From Enterobacter mori (GTDB lineage: Bacteria; Pseudomonadota; Gammaproteobacteria; Enterobacterales; Enterobacteriaceae), in the NCBI RefSeq assembly GCF_025244905.1, contig NZ_CP104285.1, forward strand, positions 1,364,001 to 1,428,000: 64,000 bases of DNA. Reading direction: 5' to 3'. Each line of letters opens with the position of its first letter. Position 1 is the first letter of the stretch. Positions 17,836 through 28,255 of the stretch are shown here, piece after piece. Position numbers and translations under genes: made by a program. The notes under the pieces are model-generated. The model searched no databases. It was not told the origin of the DNA and saw only the letters and a program-made list of their open reading frames with translations.

Positions 17836-19851
17836 ATGAGTAAACCGTTCAAATTGAATTCTGCTTTCCGTCCTTCGGGGGATCAGCCCGAGGCCATCCG
17901 CCGTCTGGAAGAGGGGCTGGAAGATGGGCTGGCGCATCAGACGCTATTAGGTGTGACGGGGTCAGGTAAAACCTTCACCATCGCCAACGTGATTGCGGAT
18001 CTCCAGCGCCCAACGATGGTGCTGGCACCCAATAAAACCCTGGCGGCGCAGCTTTATGGTGAGATGAAAGAGTTCTTCCCGGACAACGCGGTGGAGTATT
18101 TTGTCTCCTACTACGATTACTACCAGCCAGAAGCCTATGTGCCGAGCTCTGACACCTTCATCGAGAAGGATGCCTCAGTGAACGAGCACATTGAGCAGAT
18201 GCGTCTGTCGGCCACTAAGGCGCTTCTGGAGCGTCGCGATGTTGTGGTGGTGGCATCGGTTTCCGCGATCTACGGTCTGGGCGATCCGGATCTCTATCTC
18301 AAGATGATGCTGCACCTGACGCAGGGAATGATCATTGATCAGCGCGCCATCGTCCGTCGTCTGGCTGAACTGCAATATGCCCGTAACGATCAGGCCTTCC
18401 AGCGCGGGACATTCCGCGTGCGCGGAGAAGTGATCGACATCTTCCCGGCGGAATCAGACGATATGGCGCTGCGCGTTGAGCTGTTCGATGAAGAGGTTGA
18501 ACGCCTGTCGCTCTTCGACCCGTTGACCGGACACATTGAATCGGTGATCCAGCGCTTCACCATCTACCCGAAAACGCACTACGTGACGCCGCGCGAGCGT
18601 ATTGTGCAGGCGATGGAAGAGATCAAAGTGGAGCTGGCCGAGCGCCGCAAGGTGCTGTTGGCGAACAATAAGCTGCTGGAAGAGCAGCGCCTGAGCCAGC
18701 GCACCCAGTTCGACCTTGAGATGATGAACGAGCTGGGCTACTGCTCCGGCATTGAAAACTACTCGCGTTTCCTCTCCGGGCGCGGGCCGGGCGAGCCGCC
18801 GCCGACGCTGTTTGACTACCTTCCGGCAGACGGTTTGCTGGTGATCGACGAATCCCACGTCACGATCCCGCAGATCGGCGGGATGTACCGCGGTGACCGC
18901 GCGCGTAAAGAGACGCTGGTGGAATACGGCTTCCGCCTGCCGTCGGCGCTGGATAACCGCCCGATGAAGTTTGAAGAGTTTGAGGCGCTCGCGCCGCAAA
19001 CCATTTACGTATCGGCCACGCCGGGCAACTACGAGCTGGAGAAATCCGGTGAAGATGTTGTCGATCAGGTTGTGCGTCCGACAGGTCTGCTCGACCCCAT
19101 TATTGAAGTTCGTCCGGTGGCCACGCAGGTGGACGATCTGCTCTCGGAAATTCGGGCCCGTTCCGCCATCAACGAGCGCGTGCTGGTGACCACGCTCACC
19201 AAGCGTATGGCGGAAGACCTGACCGAGTATCTCGAAGAGCACGGCGAGAAGGTGCGTTATCTGCACTCGGATATCGATACCGTTGAGCGCATGGAGATCA
19301 TCCGCGACCTGCGTCTGGGCGAGTTTGACGTGCTGGTAGGGATTAACCTGTTGCGGGAAGGCCTGGATATGCCGGAGGTCTCGCTGGTGGCGATTCTGGA
19401 TGCGGATAAAGAGGGCTTCCTGCGTTCTGAACGTTCCCTGATCCAGACCATCGGCCGTGCGGCGCGTAACGTCAACGGGAAAGCGATTCTGTACGGTGAC
19501 AAAATCACCCCGTCGATGGCGAAAGCGATTGGTGAAACGGAGCGCCGCCGTGAGAAGCAGCAGCGCTACAACGAAGAGCACGGCATTACGCCGCAGGGTC
19601 TGAACAAGAAGGTAGTGGATATCCTGGCGCTGGGTCAGAACATTGCCAAAACCAAAGCGAAAGGTCGCGGCAAGGCGCGTTCAGTGGTGGAAGAAGATAC
19701 CGTCGTGCTGACGCCGAAAGCGCTGCAGCAGAAAATCCACGAGCTGGAAGGGCAGATGATGCAGCACGCGCAGAACCTGGAGTTCGAAGAGGCGGCGCAG
19801 ATCCGCGACCAGCTTCATCAGCTGCGGGATCTTTTCATCGCGGCATCGTGA
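17836..19851 (+). CDS. uvrB: UvrABC system protein B
   Basis: 671 aa (E. coli 673). DNA damage-recognition helicase of nucleotide excision repair, which loads with UvrA and recruits UvrC. Walker [11 protein letters not shown] near residue 40; the DNA-inserting beta-hairpin [12 protein letters not shown] near residue 95; helicase motif [17 protein letters not shown]; motif [14 protein letters not shown]; a C-terminal UVR coiled-coil domain (about residues 630-665) for UvrC contact. Start [19 protein letters not shown] from family alignment, three codons after another in-frame ATG. SOS-regulated by the upstream LexA box. Confidence 0.97.
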   Translation: MSKPFKLNSAFRPSGDQPEAIRRLEEGLEDGLAHQTLLGVTGSGKTFTIANVIADLQRPTMVLAPNKTLAAQLYGEMKEFFPDNAVEYFVSYYDYYQPEAYVPSSDTFIEKDASVNEHIEQMRLSATKALLERRDVVVVASVSAIYGLGDPDLYLKMMLHLTQGMIIDQRAIVRRLAELQYARNDQAFQRGTFRVRGEVIDIFPAESDDMALRVELFDEEVERLSLFDPLTGHIESVIQRFTIYPKTHYVTPRERIVQAMEEIKVELAERRKVLLANNKLLEEQRLSQRTQFDLEMMNELGYCSGIENYSRFLSGRGPGEPPPTLFDYLPADGLLVIDESHVTIPQIGGMYRGDRARKETLVEYGFRLPSALDNRPMKFEEFEALAPQTIYVSATPGNYELEKSGEDVVDQVVRPTGLLDPIIEVRPVATQVDDLLSEIRARSAINERVLVTTLTKRMAEDLTEYLEEHGEKVRYLHSDIDTVERMEIIRDLRLGEFDVLVGINLLREGLDMPEVSLVAILDADKEGFLRSERSLIQTIGRAARNVNGKAILYGDKITPSMAKAIGETERRREKQQRYNEEHGITPQGLNKKVVDILALGQNIAKTKAKGRGKARSVVEEDTVVLTPKALQQKIHELEGQMMQHAQNLEFEEAAQIRDQLHQLRDLFIAAS

Positions 19852-19868
19852 GTGGGTGATCTGTTTTC

Positions 19869-19903
19869 TCCCTCTCCCTGTGGGAGAGGGCATCAGGCCG
19901 CAC
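19869..19903 (-). repeat. Dispersed GTGCGGYCT/CCCTCTCCC hairpin repeat, copy 1
   Basis: CCCTCTCCCTGTGGGAGAGGG followed by CATCAGGCCGCAC. Inverted relative to the copy at 24669. It lies between the convergent uvrB and ybhK and may act as a terminator. Confidence 0.7.
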
Positions 19904-19912
19904 AAAACGAAC

Positions 19913-20821
19913 CTAACCCAGCGCCTGAATCGCCTTCTCCAGCGCCTCGCGCAGCAGGTGACGGTCATGGCGATATTTAACATCACTCGCCTCCAGCGGC
20001 TCCTGCACCACCACGCGGTCACCAATACCCGACACGTCCACCTTCGGCCCCACCACGACACCGTCGATAATTTTTTTACCGACGTACTGCTCCATTAACT
20101 CAAGCTTGTCCGCCAGCGACAGGCTCGCCGCCGCCGGGCTCAGTTCACGTCCCAGGTTACCGATGTAGACCATCGGGGCAGGGGTGCGGCGCAGCGCCTG
20201 CGCCAGCTCTTTCACCAGCAGAATCGGCATCAGGCTGGTGTAAAAACTGCCCGGGCCAATCAGGATCAGATCCGCTTCCCCGATGGCTTCTACCGCTTCG
20301 CGCGTGGCGGGGACGCCTGGATAGGTCATTAGCTCCGTTGGCGGCAGGATGAGCTGATCAATATTCACCTCACCGTAAACTTCATGCCCTTCAGCGTCGA
20401 TAGCCATTAAATCGACCGGTTGTTCAGACATGGGGATCAGAAATGCATCCACTTTAAGCAGATTACGGATCAGGTTGATGGCTTCAAGAGGCCTCACGCT
20501 CAGGTGATCTAAAGCCTTTAACATCAGATTTCCGAGGTTATGCCCCGAAAGTTCGCCATTACCGCCAAAACGGTACTCAAACATCGCCGATGCGACGCTC
20601 GGTTCGGTAATTAACTGGTTCAGACAGTTGCGCATATCTCCCCAGGCAATCCCGCCTTCGGCACGTCGGATCCGCCCCGTTGAGCCGCCGTTATCGGTGG
20701 TGGTCACTATCCCTGTCAGCCTTGACCCGAGTGACGACAATGAGGACATGACACGGCCCAGGCCGTGGCCTCCGCCAAGAGCGACCACTCGGTCAAGATC
20801 CGCAAAAGTGCGATTGCGCAT
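19913..20821 (-). CDS. ybhK: YvcK/CofD-family protein YbhK
   Basis: 302 aa, equal to E. coli YbhK. The N-terminus [19 protein letters not shown] and [11 protein letters not shown] are the UDP-sugar/nucleotide-binding hallmarks of the YvcK (gluconeogenesis factor) branch; [16 protein letters not shown] is another family block. In Bacillus, YvcK is needed for growth on gluconeogenic carbon and for cell-wall homeostasis; the enterobacterial role is poorly known. It is divergent from moaA across a 346-bp region. Confidence 0.93.
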   Translation of the reverse strand: MRNRTFADLDRVVALGGGHGLGRVMSSLSSLGSRLTGIVTTTDNGGSTGRIRRAEGGIAWGDMRNCLNQLITEPSVASAMFEYRFGGNGELSGHNLGNLMLKALDHLSVRPLEAINLIRNLLKVDAFLIPMSEQPVDLMAIDAEGHEVYGEVNIDQLILPPTELMTYPGVPATREAVEAIGEADLILIGPGSFYTSLMPILLVKELAQALRRTPAPMVYIGNLGRELSPAAASLSLADKLELMEQYVGKKIIDGVVVGPKVDVSGIGDRVVVQEPLEASDVKYRHDRHLLREALEKAIQALG

Positions 20822-20960
20822 AGGTATTCCTTATCACGTTCGATCGCGTAACAGTAACCTAACTACCCCTAAAAGACGATGCCTCAGCCGATGCAAAATG
20901 ACGTATATCAATGTGAAAGTGCGGTTTTTGGGTATCCTGTAGCGAAAATGCACGATTAAG

Positions 20961-20986
20961 TCGCTATATATATAATTATATAGCGA
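20961..20986. promoter_or_regulatory. ModE-like palindrome upstream of moaA
   Basis: TCGCTATATA-N6-TATATAGCGA, a perfect 10-bp inverted repeat. It resembles the ModE target (CGTTATAT...ATATAACG type). ModE-molybdate activates moaA in E. coli, so this is the likely binding site. Confidence 0.7.
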
Positions 20987-21056
20987 AATGCGAGAATGGC
21001 GAAGTGATGATTTCCGCGTTACTATCGTTATAACCACGTTTTCATTTTTGAAAACA

Positions 21057-21163
21057 TACACTCTAGCCCTGGCGCCTGTGTCGAACGATATGGCGTCCTG
21101 GCCGTGGCAAATTAGCCACCAGGGTACAGAAAGAAATGACTGTGCCTCCCGATTTGGAAAGGT
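21057..21163 (+). ncRNA. Moco riboswitch (molybdenum cofactor RNA motif)
   Basis: The leader begins ACACTCTAGCCCTGGCGCCT and ends GCCTCCCGATTTGGAAAGGT just before the moaA start. The same conserved ends flank the Moco RNA motif in E. coli moaA leaders. GCCACCAGGG pairs back to CCCTGGCG. The 3' end overlaps the ribosome-binding region, consistent with translational repression when Moco is plentiful. Confidence 0.88.
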
Positions 21164-21167
21164 GTAC

Positions 21168-22157
21168 ATGGCTTCACAACTTACTGATGCTTTCGCGCGT
21201 AAGTTTTTCTACTTACGTCTGTCGATTACCGATGTGTGTAACTTCCGTTGCACCTACTGCCTGCCCGATGGCTATAAACCGGGCAGGGTCACCAATAACG
21301 GCTTTCTTTCTGTCGATGAAGTGCGGCGCGTTACGCGCGCCTTCTCTGAGCTCGGCACCGAAAAAGTGCGTCTGACCGGTGGCGAACCCTCTTTACGCCG
21401 TGATTTCCCCGACATCATTGCGGCCGTGCGTGAAAACGCACGTATCCGACAAATTGCGGTGACGACCAACGGTTATCGCATGGCGCGTGACGTGGCGAAC
21501 TGGCGCGATGCAGGGCTGACGGCGATCAACGTCAGCGTCGACAGCCTGGATGCCCGTCAGTTCCACGCCATTACCGGACAGGACAAGTTCCAGCAGGTGA
21601 TGGACGGCATTGACGCCGCATTCGCGGCGGGCTTCGACAAAGTCAAAGTGAACACCGTGCTGATGCGTGATGTAAACCATCATCAGCTGGACACCTTCCT
21701 GGCGTGGATCAAACCACGCCGCATTCAACTGCGTTTTATTGAACTGATGGAAACCGGCGAGGGCAGCGAGCTGTTCCGTCGCCATCACATTTCCGGCATG
21801 GTGCTGCGCGACGCGTTGCTGAAACGCGGCTGGATCCATCAAATCCGCCAGCGCAGCGACGGCCCAGCGCAGGTCTTTTGTCACCCGGATTACGAAGGGG
21901 AGATTGGGCTTATCATGCCCTATGAGAAAGACTTCTGCGCCAGCTGCAACCGCCTGCGCGTCTCCTCCGTTGGCAAGCTTCATCTCTGCCTGTTCGGCGA
22001 CGGCGGCGTAGATCTTCGCGATTTGCTGGAAGACGATGCGCAGCAGGACGCGCTTGAAGCGCGCATTTCTGAAGCGCTGACGCATAAAAAACAGACCCAC
22101 TTCCTGCATCAGGGCAATACCGGTATTACTCAGAACCTGTCTTACATCGGCGGGTAA
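21168..22157 (+). CDS. moaA: GTP 3',8-cyclase MoaA
   Basis: 329 aa, as in E. coli. Radical SAM enzyme for the first step of molybdopterin synthesis. N-terminal cluster CNFRCTYC (about residues 24-31), C-terminal GTP-binding cluster [11 protein letters not shown]...LC, and the C-terminal Gly-Gly (YIGG) that supports activity. The start [19 protein letters not shown] lies directly behind the riboswitch; a much longer in-frame start would run through the riboswitch and is rejected. First gene of moaABCDE. Confidence 0.97.
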   Translation: MASQLTDAFARKFFYLRLSITDVCNFRCTYCLPDGYKPGRVTNNGFLSVDEVRRVTRAFSELGTEKVRLTGGEPSLRRDFPDIIAAVRENARIRQIAVTTNGYRMARDVANWRDAGLTAINVSVDSLDARQFHAITGQDKFQQVMDGIDAAFAAGFDKVKVNTVLMRDVNHHQLDTFLAWIKPRRIQLRFIELMETGEGSELFRRHHISGMVLRDALLKRGWIHQIRQRSDGPAQVFCHPDYEGEIGLIMPYEKDFCASCNRLRVSSVGKLHLCLFGDGGVDLRDLLEDDAQQDALEARISEALTHKKQTHFLHQGNTGITQNLSYIGG

Positions 22158-22181
22158 TCAGGCTTAAGAAGGAATCAGAAG

Positions 22182-22694
22182 ATGAGTCAGGTAAGCGCAG
22201 AATTTATCCCGACACGCATTGCTATCCTTACCGTTTCCGACCGCCGTGGCGAAGAGGATGATACCTCCGGCCACTGGCTGCGTGATGAGGCGCATGAAGC
22301 GGGGCATCACATCGTCGATAAGGCAATCGTAAAAGAGAACCGCTACGCCATTCGCGCTCAGGTCTCTCAGTGGATCGCCAGCGATGAGGTGCAGGTGGTG
22401 TTGATTACTGGCGGTACCGGCTTTACCGCAGGCGATCAGACTCCCGAAGCGCTGATCCCGCTGTTCGACCGCGAAGTAGAAGGCTTCGGTGAAGTATTCC
22501 GCATGCTCTCCTTTGAAGAGATTGGTACCTCCACGCTTCAGTCGCGCGCCGTGGCGGGCGTGGCGAACAACACGCTGATTTTCGCCATGCCGGGCTCGAC
22601 CAAAGCCTGCCGCACCGCATGGGAAAACATTATCGCCCCGCAGCTGGATGCCCGTACCCGTCCGTGTAATTTCCACCCCCATTTAAAGAAATAA
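22182..22694 (+). CDS. moaB: MoaB, molybdopterin-adenylyltransferase-like
   Basis: 170 aa. MoaB/Mog/MoeA-type fold: TVSDRRGEEDDTSG at the N-terminus and LITGGTGFTAGDQTPEAL in the middle, plus FAMPGSTKACRTAWE near the end. In E. coli MoaB is dispensable, with MogA doing the adenylylation; its exact task is unclear. 24 bp after moaA with GAAGGAATCAGAAG as a probable ribosome site. Confidence 0.95.
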   Translation: MSQVSAEFIPTRIAILTVSDRRGEEDDTSGHWLRDEAHEAGHHIVDKAIVKENRYAIRAQVSQWIASDEVQVVLITGGTGFTAGDQTPEALIPLFDREVEGFGEVFRMLSFEEIGTSTLQSRAVAGVANNTLIFAMPGSTKACRTAWENIIAPQLDARTRPCNFHPHLKK

Positions 22695-22697
22695 GCG

Positions 22698-23183
22698 ATG
22701 TCACAACTGACCCACATTAACGCCGCTGGCGAAGCGCATATGGTGGACGTCTCCGCCAAAGCGGAAACGGTGCGCGAGGCGCGCGCGGAAGCGTTCGTCA
22801 CTATGCTGCCAGAAACCCTGGCGATGATTATCGACGGCAGCCACCACAAAGGTGATGTCTTTGCGACCGCGCGCATCGCGGGGATTCAGGCCGCTAAACG
22901 GACCTGGGACTTAATCCCGCTCTGCCACCCGCTGATGCTGAGCAAGGTGGAGGTGAACCTGCAGGCGCAGCCGGAACACAGCCGCGTGCGCATCGAGTCA
23001 CTCTGCCGCTTAACCGGCAAAACCGGCGTGGAGATGGAAGCGCTGACGGCGGCCTCTGTCGCCGCGCTGACCATCTACGATATGTGTAAAGCGGTGCAGA
23101 AAGATATGGTGATTGGCCCGGTGCGCCTGCTGGCGAAAAGCGGCGGCAAATCCGGTGATTTTAAGGTGGACAGCCATGATTAA
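22698..23183 (+). CDS. moaC: Cyclic pyranopterin monophosphate synthase MoaC
   Basis: 161 aa. Rearranges 3',8-cyclo-7,8-dihydro-GTP to cPMP, together with MoaA. Active-site segments: [34 protein letters not shown] and [24 protein letters not shown] with KDM following. Three bases after moaB, and it overlaps moaD by 8 bp. Confidence 0.96.
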   Translation: MSQLTHINAAGEAHMVDVSAKAETVREARAEAFVTMLPETLAMIIDGSHHKGDVFATARIAGIQAAKRTWDLIPLCHPLMLSKVEVNLQAQPEHSRVRIESLCRLTGKTGVEMEALTAASVAALTIYDMCKAVQKDMVIGPVRLLAKSGGKSGDFKVDSHD

Positions 23184-23421
23184 GGTGCTCTTTTTTGCGC
23201 AGGTGCGCGAGCTGGTGAATACCGACAGCCTGACGCTGGATGCGTCTTTCGAAAACGTCGCTGCCCTGCGCACGCATCTGGCGGCACAAAGCGACCGCTG
23301 GGCGCTGGCGCTCGACGAAGGCAAGCTGCTGGCCGCCGTGAATCAGACGCTGGTTGAATTCACCCATCCGCTGAACGCAGGGGATGAAGTGGCCTTCTTC
23401 CCGCCGGTGACAGGGGGCTAA
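23176..23421 (+). CDS. moaD: Molybdopterin synthase small subunit MoaD
   Basis: 81 aa, as in E. coli. Ubiquitin-like sulfur carrier; its C-terminal Gly-Gly (FFPPVTGG) is thiocarboxylated and feeds sulfur to MoaE. The start [14 protein letters not shown], inside the end of moaC, was chosen by family length and alignment; an in-frame start 63 bp upstream would overlap moaC extensively. Confidence 0.96.
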   Translation: MIKVLFFAQVRELVNTDSLTLDASFENVAALRTHLAAQSDRWALALDEGKLLAAVNQTLVEFTHPLNAGDEVAFFPPVTGG

Positions 23422-23422
23422 A

Positions 23423-23875
23423 ATGGCTGAAACCCGAATTCTGGTTGGTCCCGAGCGTTTTAACGTGGGGGCAGAATATAGCTGGCTGGCGGAACGCGAT
23501 GAAGACGGCGCAGTTGTCACCTTTACCGGTAAAGTGCGCAACCACAACCTCGGTGACAGCGTGAAGGCTCTGACGCTGGAGCACTATCCGGGGATGACCG
23601 AAAAATCGCTGGCGGCGATTGTCGACGAGGCGCGAGGTCGTTGGCCGCTCGGGCGCATCACGGTTATTCACCGCATCGGCGAGATGTGGCCTGGCGAGGA
23701 GATTGTCTTCGTCGGGGTGACCAGCGCACACCGCAGCAGCGCGTTTGCGGCAGGGGAGTTCATTATGGATTTCCTCAAAACTAAAGCGCCATTCTGGAAG
23801 CGCGAAGCCACGCCGGAAGGTGACCGCTGGGTGGAATCGCGCGACAGCGATAAACAAGCCGCCAGCCGTTGGTAG
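23423..23875 (+). CDS. moaE: Molybdopterin synthase catalytic subunit MoaE
   Basis: 150 aa. With MoaD it converts cPMP to molybdopterin. The catalytic lysine region KTKAPFWKRE (near residue 119-125) and HRIGEMWPGEEIVFVGVTSAHR are conserved. It starts one base after the moaD stop and ends the moa operon. Confidence 0.96.
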   Translation: MAETRILVGPERFNVGAEYSWLAERDEDGAVVTFTGKVRNHNLGDSVKALTLEHYPGMTEKSLAAIVDEARGRWPLGRITVIHRIGEMWPGEEIVFVGVTSAHRSSAFAAGEFIMDFLKTKAPFWKREATPEGDRWVESRDSDKQAASRW

Positions 23876-23939
23876 TCGGTTTACGTGGATGTGTTAATCT
23901 TAACGTGTGTGTCTACTTAATCTTAATCAGGAGTGAATC

Positions 23940-24647
23940 ATGGACCGATTTCCGCGTTCCGATTCAATAGTACAGCAGACCCGTAGCGGCCTGCAGACGT
24001 ATATGGCTCAGGTGTACGGCTGGATGACGGTCGGCCTGCTGCTTACCGCGTTTATTGCGTGGTATGCGGCGAACACGCCTGAACTGATGATGTTTATCTT
24101 CTCCAGCAAAATCACCTTCTTTGGGCTGATTATCGCGCAGCTTGCGCTGGTATTTGTGCTTTCTGGCCTGGTGCAAAAGCTGAGTGCCGGAATGGCGACC
24201 ACGCTGTTTATGCTCTATTCGGCGCTAACCGGGCTGACGCTTTCCAGTATTTTCATCGTTTACACCTACTCCTCCATCGCCAGCACCTTTGTGGTGACCG
24301 GCGGGATGTTCGGCGTTATGAGCCTGTACGGCTACACCACCAAACGTGACCTGAGCGGCTTAGGCAACATGCTGTTTATGGGGCTGATTGGGATCGTGCT
24401 GGCGTCGCTGGTGAACCTGTGGCTGAAGAGTGACGCGCTGATGTGGGCTGTAACTTACATCGGGGTGGTGGTCTTCGTTGGCTTGACGGCCTACGACACG
24501 CAGAAGCTGAAAAACATCGGCGAACAGATCGACGTGCGCGACAGTTCTAACCTGCGCAAATACTCGATTCTGGGGGCGTTGACGCTGTATCTGGACTTCA
24601 TCAACCTGTTCCTGATGCTGCTGCGTATTTTCGGCAACCGTCGCTGA
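23940..24647 (+). CDS. ybhL: YbhL, Bax inhibitor-1 family membrane protein
   Basis: 235 aa with seven predicted hydrophobic segments beginning near residue 25 (VYGWMTVGLLLTAFIAWYAA). The BI-1/YccA signature region is VVFVGLTAYDTQKLKNI, whose acidic residue belongs to the presumed di-aspartyl pH sensor of the family. Inner membrane; suspected ion or stress-related channel, function in enterobacteria uncertain. CAGGAG 8 bp before the start. Confidence 0.93.
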   Translation: MDRFPRSDSIVQQTRSGLQTYMAQVYGWMTVGLLLTAFIAWYAANTPELMMFIFSSKITFFGLIIAQLALVFVLSGLVQKLSAGMATTLFMLYSALTGLTLSSIFIVYTYSSIASTFVVTGGMFGVMSLYGYTTKRDLSGLGNMLFMGLIGIVLASLVNLWLKSDALMWAVTYIGVVVFVGLTAYDTQKLKNIGEQIDVRDSSNLRKYSILGALTLYLDFINLFLMLLRIFGNRR

Positions 24648-24668
24648 GGTTGTTTTGCCGGGTGGCGG

Positions 24669-24712
24669 TGCGGTCTGGTGCCCTCACCCTGACCCTCTCC
24701 CACGGGAGAGGG
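24669..24712 (+). repeat. Dispersed GTGCGGYCT/CCCTCTCCC hairpin repeat, copy 2
   Basis: GTGCGGTCT, then CCCTCACCCTGACCCTCTCC and the returning arm GGGAGAGGG. Its 17-mer CACCCTGACCCTCTCCC recurs exactly, inverted, at 54631-54647. Confidence 0.75.
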
Positions 24713-24723
24713 AACAAACACTA

Positions 24724-24754
24724 AAAACGGCAACAAGGTTGCCGTTTTGCTTTT
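24724..24754. terminator. Bidirectional terminator between ybhL and ybhN
   Basis: AAAAACGGCAAC / GTTGCCGTTTT hairpin with T-rich flanks on both strands; the genes converge here. Confidence 0.8.
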
Positions 24755-25715
24755 ATTTCGCCAACATCCTCTCATTCTTCGCCCGCAGCTTCTTCGCCCG
24801 ACTCTCCAGCACCAGATAACAGACCGTTGCCAGCGCCAGCGGCAGGAAGTAATAGATCATGCGGTACGCCAGCAGGGCGGCGATGATCGTTCCCTGAGAG
24901 ACATGCTCCCCCGCAAGCAACGCGATAAACACCGCCTCCAGCACGCCGATCCCGGCCGGAATATGCACAATCACGCCTGCAATACTGCTCACCAGCAGCA
25001 CGCCCAGCACGAAGAAGTAATTCACGTCTTCACCAATCAACAGCCAGATAATCGCCCCCATTGCCATCCAGTTGGCGCTGGAGACCACCATTTGCAGTAC
25101 CGCGAACTTCCATGAGGGCAATACCAGCTTTTGACCCTTGATGGTCATATGGCGGCGTTTAGCAAAGGCGCAGGCCCACAGATACACGGCGATGATCAAC
25201 AGCAACACGATACCCAGAATGCGCAGCGTGGCCTCGTCGATATACCAGTGCGCGGGCAGTTGCACCACGCCGATGGTGAAGATCACCCCGCCGAGCAGAA
25301 TATAGCCCAGCCAGTTAGTAGTGATGCTTAACGAGAAAATACGCGTAATGGTTCCGCCCGGCAGGCCAAGGCGCGAGTAAAGGCGATAGCGCATGCCAAT
25401 GCCGCCGACCCAGGTGCTCAGCGTCAGGTTAAAGGCGTAGCAGATAAACGACACCAGCATCACCTGGCGCTTTGCCAGCTTGTGGCCGCAGTAGGCGCGG
25501 CCCAGCAGGTCGTAGCAGCCGTATATCAGGTAGCTCACGATGACCAGCCCGACGGCGCTCAGCAGCACCATTCGGTTGTAGTTACGGATGACCTTCCACA
25601 CCTCTTCCCAGTCGACTTTTTGCGCGTACACCACCAGCAGAACCGCGACGGCGATAAAGAACAGCCAGGTGAGGATTTTCTTTGCCAGCTTCCAGCGAGG
25701 ATGCGATTTCGACAT
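24753..25715 (-). CDS. ybhN: YbhN, UPF0104 inner membrane protein
   Basis: 320 aa. Polytopic protein of the lysylphosphatidylglycerol synthase transmembrane (flippase-like) family, with hydrophobic segments from residue 12 on (KILTWLFFIAVAVLLVVYA). Family blocks: FNLTLSTWVGGIGMRYRLY and GVIVHIPAGIGVLEAVFIAL. It lacks the soluble synthase domain. Last of clsB-type operon ybhP-clsB-ybhN, overlapping clsB by one base (TGATG). A lipid transport role with the neighbouring cardiolipin synthase is inferred, not shown. Confidence 0.93.
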   Translation of the reverse strand: MSKSHPRWKLAKKILTWLFFIAVAVLLVVYAQKVDWEEVWKVIRNYNRMVLLSAVGLVIVSYLIYGCYDLLGRAYCGHKLAKRQVMLVSFICYAFNLTLSTWVGGIGMRYRLYSRLGLPGGTITRIFSLSITTNWLGYILLGGVIFTIGVVQLPAHWYIDEATLRILGIVLLLIIAVYLWACAFAKRRHMTIKGQKLVLPSWKFAVLQMVVSSANWMAMGAIIWLLIGEDVNYFFVLGVLLVSSIAGVIVHIPAGIGVLEAVFIALLAGEHVSQGTIIAALLAYRMIYYFLPLALATVCYLVLESRAKKLRAKNERMLAK

Positions 25716-26953
25716 CAGGTTTTCCCTCCGTCTTCCGCTTCAATGCGGTCCTGAGTTTCCATTTCGGGTTGAACCGGCGGGTCCACCTGCGCAAGCTTTG
25801 GCGTATGCGCGGGCAGCCAGCCGACCATCGCCGGGAAATGGCGCAGGAAGTGGAACACCACCACGCCGATGCCAAGGTTCCACCAGGTGCGTTTCGGCAC
25901 CATGGACTCATCTACGCGCACGCAGTCATTGACGATCAGCCCCTGAAGGTTATCCCGCAGGGTTTGATTAAACTGCCGATCGTGAATGATCAGGTTCGCT
26001 TCCAGATTCAGCGACAAGCTCAGTGGATCGAGATTGCTGGAGCCGACGGTTGCCCAGTGATCGTCCATCAGGGCCACTTTTCCGTGCAGCGGTCGACGGC
26101 GATATTCATAGATCTGCACGCCGCCTTTCACCAGATAGTTATAGAGCAGGCGTGCGCCCACTTTGACAATTGGCATATCCGGCTCGCCCTGCACAATCAG
26201 TTTCACCCGTACGCCGCGTCGGGCCGCATTGCGCATGGCATGCAGAATACGGTAGCCGGGGAAGAAGTAAGCGTTGGCGATAATCACCTCGCGCTTCGCG
26301 TTCGCCAGCATCTTCAGGTAATGACGTTCAATGTCATCCCGGTGCTCGCCGTTATCCCGCCAGATAAACAGCGCCTGCGCTTCGCCTGGCTGTCGGTTCT
26401 CCTCCGGGCGATGGCGACGTCGCCACCAGTGGCGAACGGCCTCTTTACCCGGCAGGTTCTCCAGTTCAAACAGTAAAATGTCCTGAACCACCGGGCCTTC
26501 AATGCGGATTGCGTAATCCTGCTTGGCTTCCGGGCCGTAGTCAGACATATGTTCAGCGGAGTAGTTAATGCCGCCGACGAACGCCACCGTCTCATCCACC
26601 ACCACAATTTTGCGGTGCATCCGACGAAAGAGGTTCGTGCGCATGCCAAATAAGCGGGGGCTGGGATCGTAGTAGCGGAAGACCACGCCGGCGGCGGTCA
26701 GTTCGTTGACGAACTCATCGCTCAGGTCCGGTGAGCCATAGCCGTCGAGCAGCGCTTCAATTTTGACCCCGCGCCGGGCAGCACGCAGCAGCACGCTGTG
26801 CAACTGCTTGCCAACCTCATCTTCGAACCAGATAAAGGTTTCGAGGATCACTTTCTGCTGTGCGTTATCAATCGCTTTAAATACGGCCGGATAATATTGA
26901 TCGCCATTCTCCAGCAGCGTAATGCGGTTACCTTCCTGCCATGAACATTTCAT
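25715..26953 (-). CDS. clsB: Cardiolipin synthase B
   Basis: 412 aa. Phospholipase D superfamily with two HxKxxxxD motifs: [16 protein letters not shown] near residue 113 and [18 protein letters not shown] near residue 292. ClsB makes cardiolipin and, in E. coli, can also make phosphatidylglycerol by headgroup exchange. The ClsB type lacks the N-terminal membrane helices of ClsA. It overlaps ybhP by 4 bp and ybhN by 1 bp, so the three genes are translationally coupled. Confidence 0.95.
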   Translation of the reverse strand: MKCSWQEGNRITLLENGDQYYPAVFKAIDNAQQKVILETFIWFEDEVGKQLHSVLLRAARRGVKIEALLDGYGSPDLSDEFVNELTAAGVVFRYYDPSPRLFGMRTNLFRRMHRKIVVVDETVAFVGGINYSAEHMSDYGPEAKQDYAIRIEGPVVQDILLFELENLPGKEAVRHWWRRRHRPEENRQPGEAQALFIWRDNGEHRDDIERHYLKMLANAKREVIIANAYFFPGYRILHAMRNAARRGVRVKLIVQGEPDMPIVKVGARLLYNYLVKGGVQIYEYRRRPLHGKVALMDDHWATVGSSNLDPLSLSLNLEANLIIHDRQFNQTLRDNLQGLIVNDCVRVDESMVPKRTWWNLGIGVVVFHFLRHFPAMVGWLPAHTPKLAQVDPPVQPEMETQDRIEAEDGGKT

Positions 26954-27711
26954 AAATGGATCTCCGCGCTGAGTGGGGCATGGTCGGAGAGATGTCGCCA
27001 GTTGAGTAACGCCAGCGCGGTTGGGCTGCTGGCGTGGGCGTTTTTCACGTAGATTCGGTCAAGGCGCAGCAGGGGAAAGCGTACCGGGAACGTGCGTGCG
27101 GGGCGTCCGTTGGCGCGGGTGAAAATTTCCTCCAGCCCGGCGTTCACCTTAAGCGGATGGTTGGCGCGCTGCCGCCAGTCGTTGAAATCACCGGCGATGA
27201 CCACGGGCTCGCCTTCCGGCAGCGCATTGCTCCATTCGGCGAGCATCTGCAGCTGAGCCTGTCGGTGGGCTTCACGCAGGCCAAGATGAACACAGCCTAC
27301 GTGAACGGGAAATTCCAGGTCAGGTGGCGTGATACGACAGTAAAGCAGGCCGCGCTTTTCACTTTCGCCCACCGACACGTCGCGGTTCTCATAGTGTTCA
27401 ATCGGAAAACGCGACAGCACCGCATTGCCGTGATGCCCCTCGGGGTAAACCGCGTTGCGTCCGTAAGCGTAATCGCTCCACATGGTATCGGCCAGAAACT
27501 CGTAGTGGGGGGCATCCGGCCAGTTTTCGACATGCATTGGATGCACTTCGTGCGCGCCCATCACTTCCTGCAGGCAAACAATGTCCGCGCTGACGGTGCG
27601 AACGGCGTCGCGCAGCTCCGGTAAAATGAAGCGGCGGTTAAATGCTGTGAAGCCCTTATGAATGTTTATCGTCAGCACCTTAAGCGAGAAATGCTGCTTT
27701 TTAATGGTCAT
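26950..27711 (-). CDS. ybhP: YbhP, endonuclease/exonuclease/phosphatase-fold protein
   Basis: 253 aa from ATG at 27711, equal to E. coli; a GTG two codons earlier is possible but leaves a poor spacing to AGGAAGG. EEP-fold landmarks are [17 protein letters not shown] (metal Glu), VIAGDFNDW (Asp/Asn) and the final [11 protein letters not shown] (catalytic Asp-His). The substrate may be DNA, RNA or a phospholipid headgroup; the operon with clsB makes a lipid substrate plausible (inference). No signal peptide. Confidence 0.92.
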   Translation of the reverse strand: MTIKKQHFSLKVLTINIHKGFTAFNRRFILPELRDAVRTVSADIVCLQEVMGAHEVHPMHVENWPDAPHYEFLADTMWSDYAYGRNAVYPEGHHGNAVLSRFPIEHYENRDVSVGESEKRGLLYCRITPPDLEFPVHVGCVHLGLREAHRQAQLQMLAEWSNALPEGEPVVIAGDFNDWRQRANHPLKVNAGLEEIFTRANGRPARTFPVRFPLLRLDRIYVKNAHASSPTALALLNWRHLSDHAPLSAEIHL

Positions 27712-27844
27712 AAACACCTTCCTGGGTGACTATCCCGATGAAAATAAAGTGTAGTCGGCGTCACAAAAAGATGCGGCGTTACGGAATTTTCCGTAAAGTG
27801 CGGTAGTCTGAACTAGCAGAGAAAAATCCTTCAGGAGAGAAGCC

Positions 27845-28255
27845 ATGAAGTGGCAACAACGTGTTCGTGTCGCAACGGGTTTAAGTTGCTGGCAGATAAT
27901 GTTGCATTTACTGGTCGTGGCCGTACTGGTGATGGGCTGGATGAGCGGCACGCTGGTGCGCGTTGGTCTGGGGCTATGCGTGCTTTACGGCGTCACCGTG
28001 CTGTCGATGCTGTTTTTACAGCGTCACCACGAGGCGCGCTGGCGTGAAGTGGGTGATGTGCTTGAAGAGCTCACCACCACCTGGTATTTTGGTGCCGCGA
28101 TGATTGTGCTTTGGCTGCTGTCGCGCGTGCTGCAAAACAACCTGCTGCTGGCCCTGGCGGGTCTGGCCATTCTTGCAGGGCCTGCGGTCGTCTCGTTGCT
28201 GACCAAAGAGAAAAAGCTACGCAATGTTGCGTCTAAACATCGCGTACGCCACTGA
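27845..28255 (+). CDS. ybhQ: YbhQ, small inner membrane protein
   Basis: 136 aa with four hydrophobic segments ([74 protein letters not shown]) and a basic tail. No catalytic motif is recognised. AGGAGAGAAGCC before the start. Divergent from ybhP; its last 39 bp overlap the convergent ybhR. Confidence 0.9.
   Translation: MKWQQRVRVATGLSCWQIMLHLLVVAVLVMGWMSGTLVRVGLGLCVLYGVTVLSMLFLQRHHEARWREVGDVLEELTTTWYFGAAMIVLWLLSRVLQNNLLLALAGLAILAGPAVVSLLTKEKKLRNVASKHRVRH

Noticed and set aside
18454..19581. 375-codon open frame antisense to uvrB
   Set aside because: Shadow of a highly conserved gene; Arg/His-rich, no ribosome site or domain.
20988..21167. Extended N-terminus for moaA
   Set aside because: It would translate the Moco riboswitch; the known start is at 21168.
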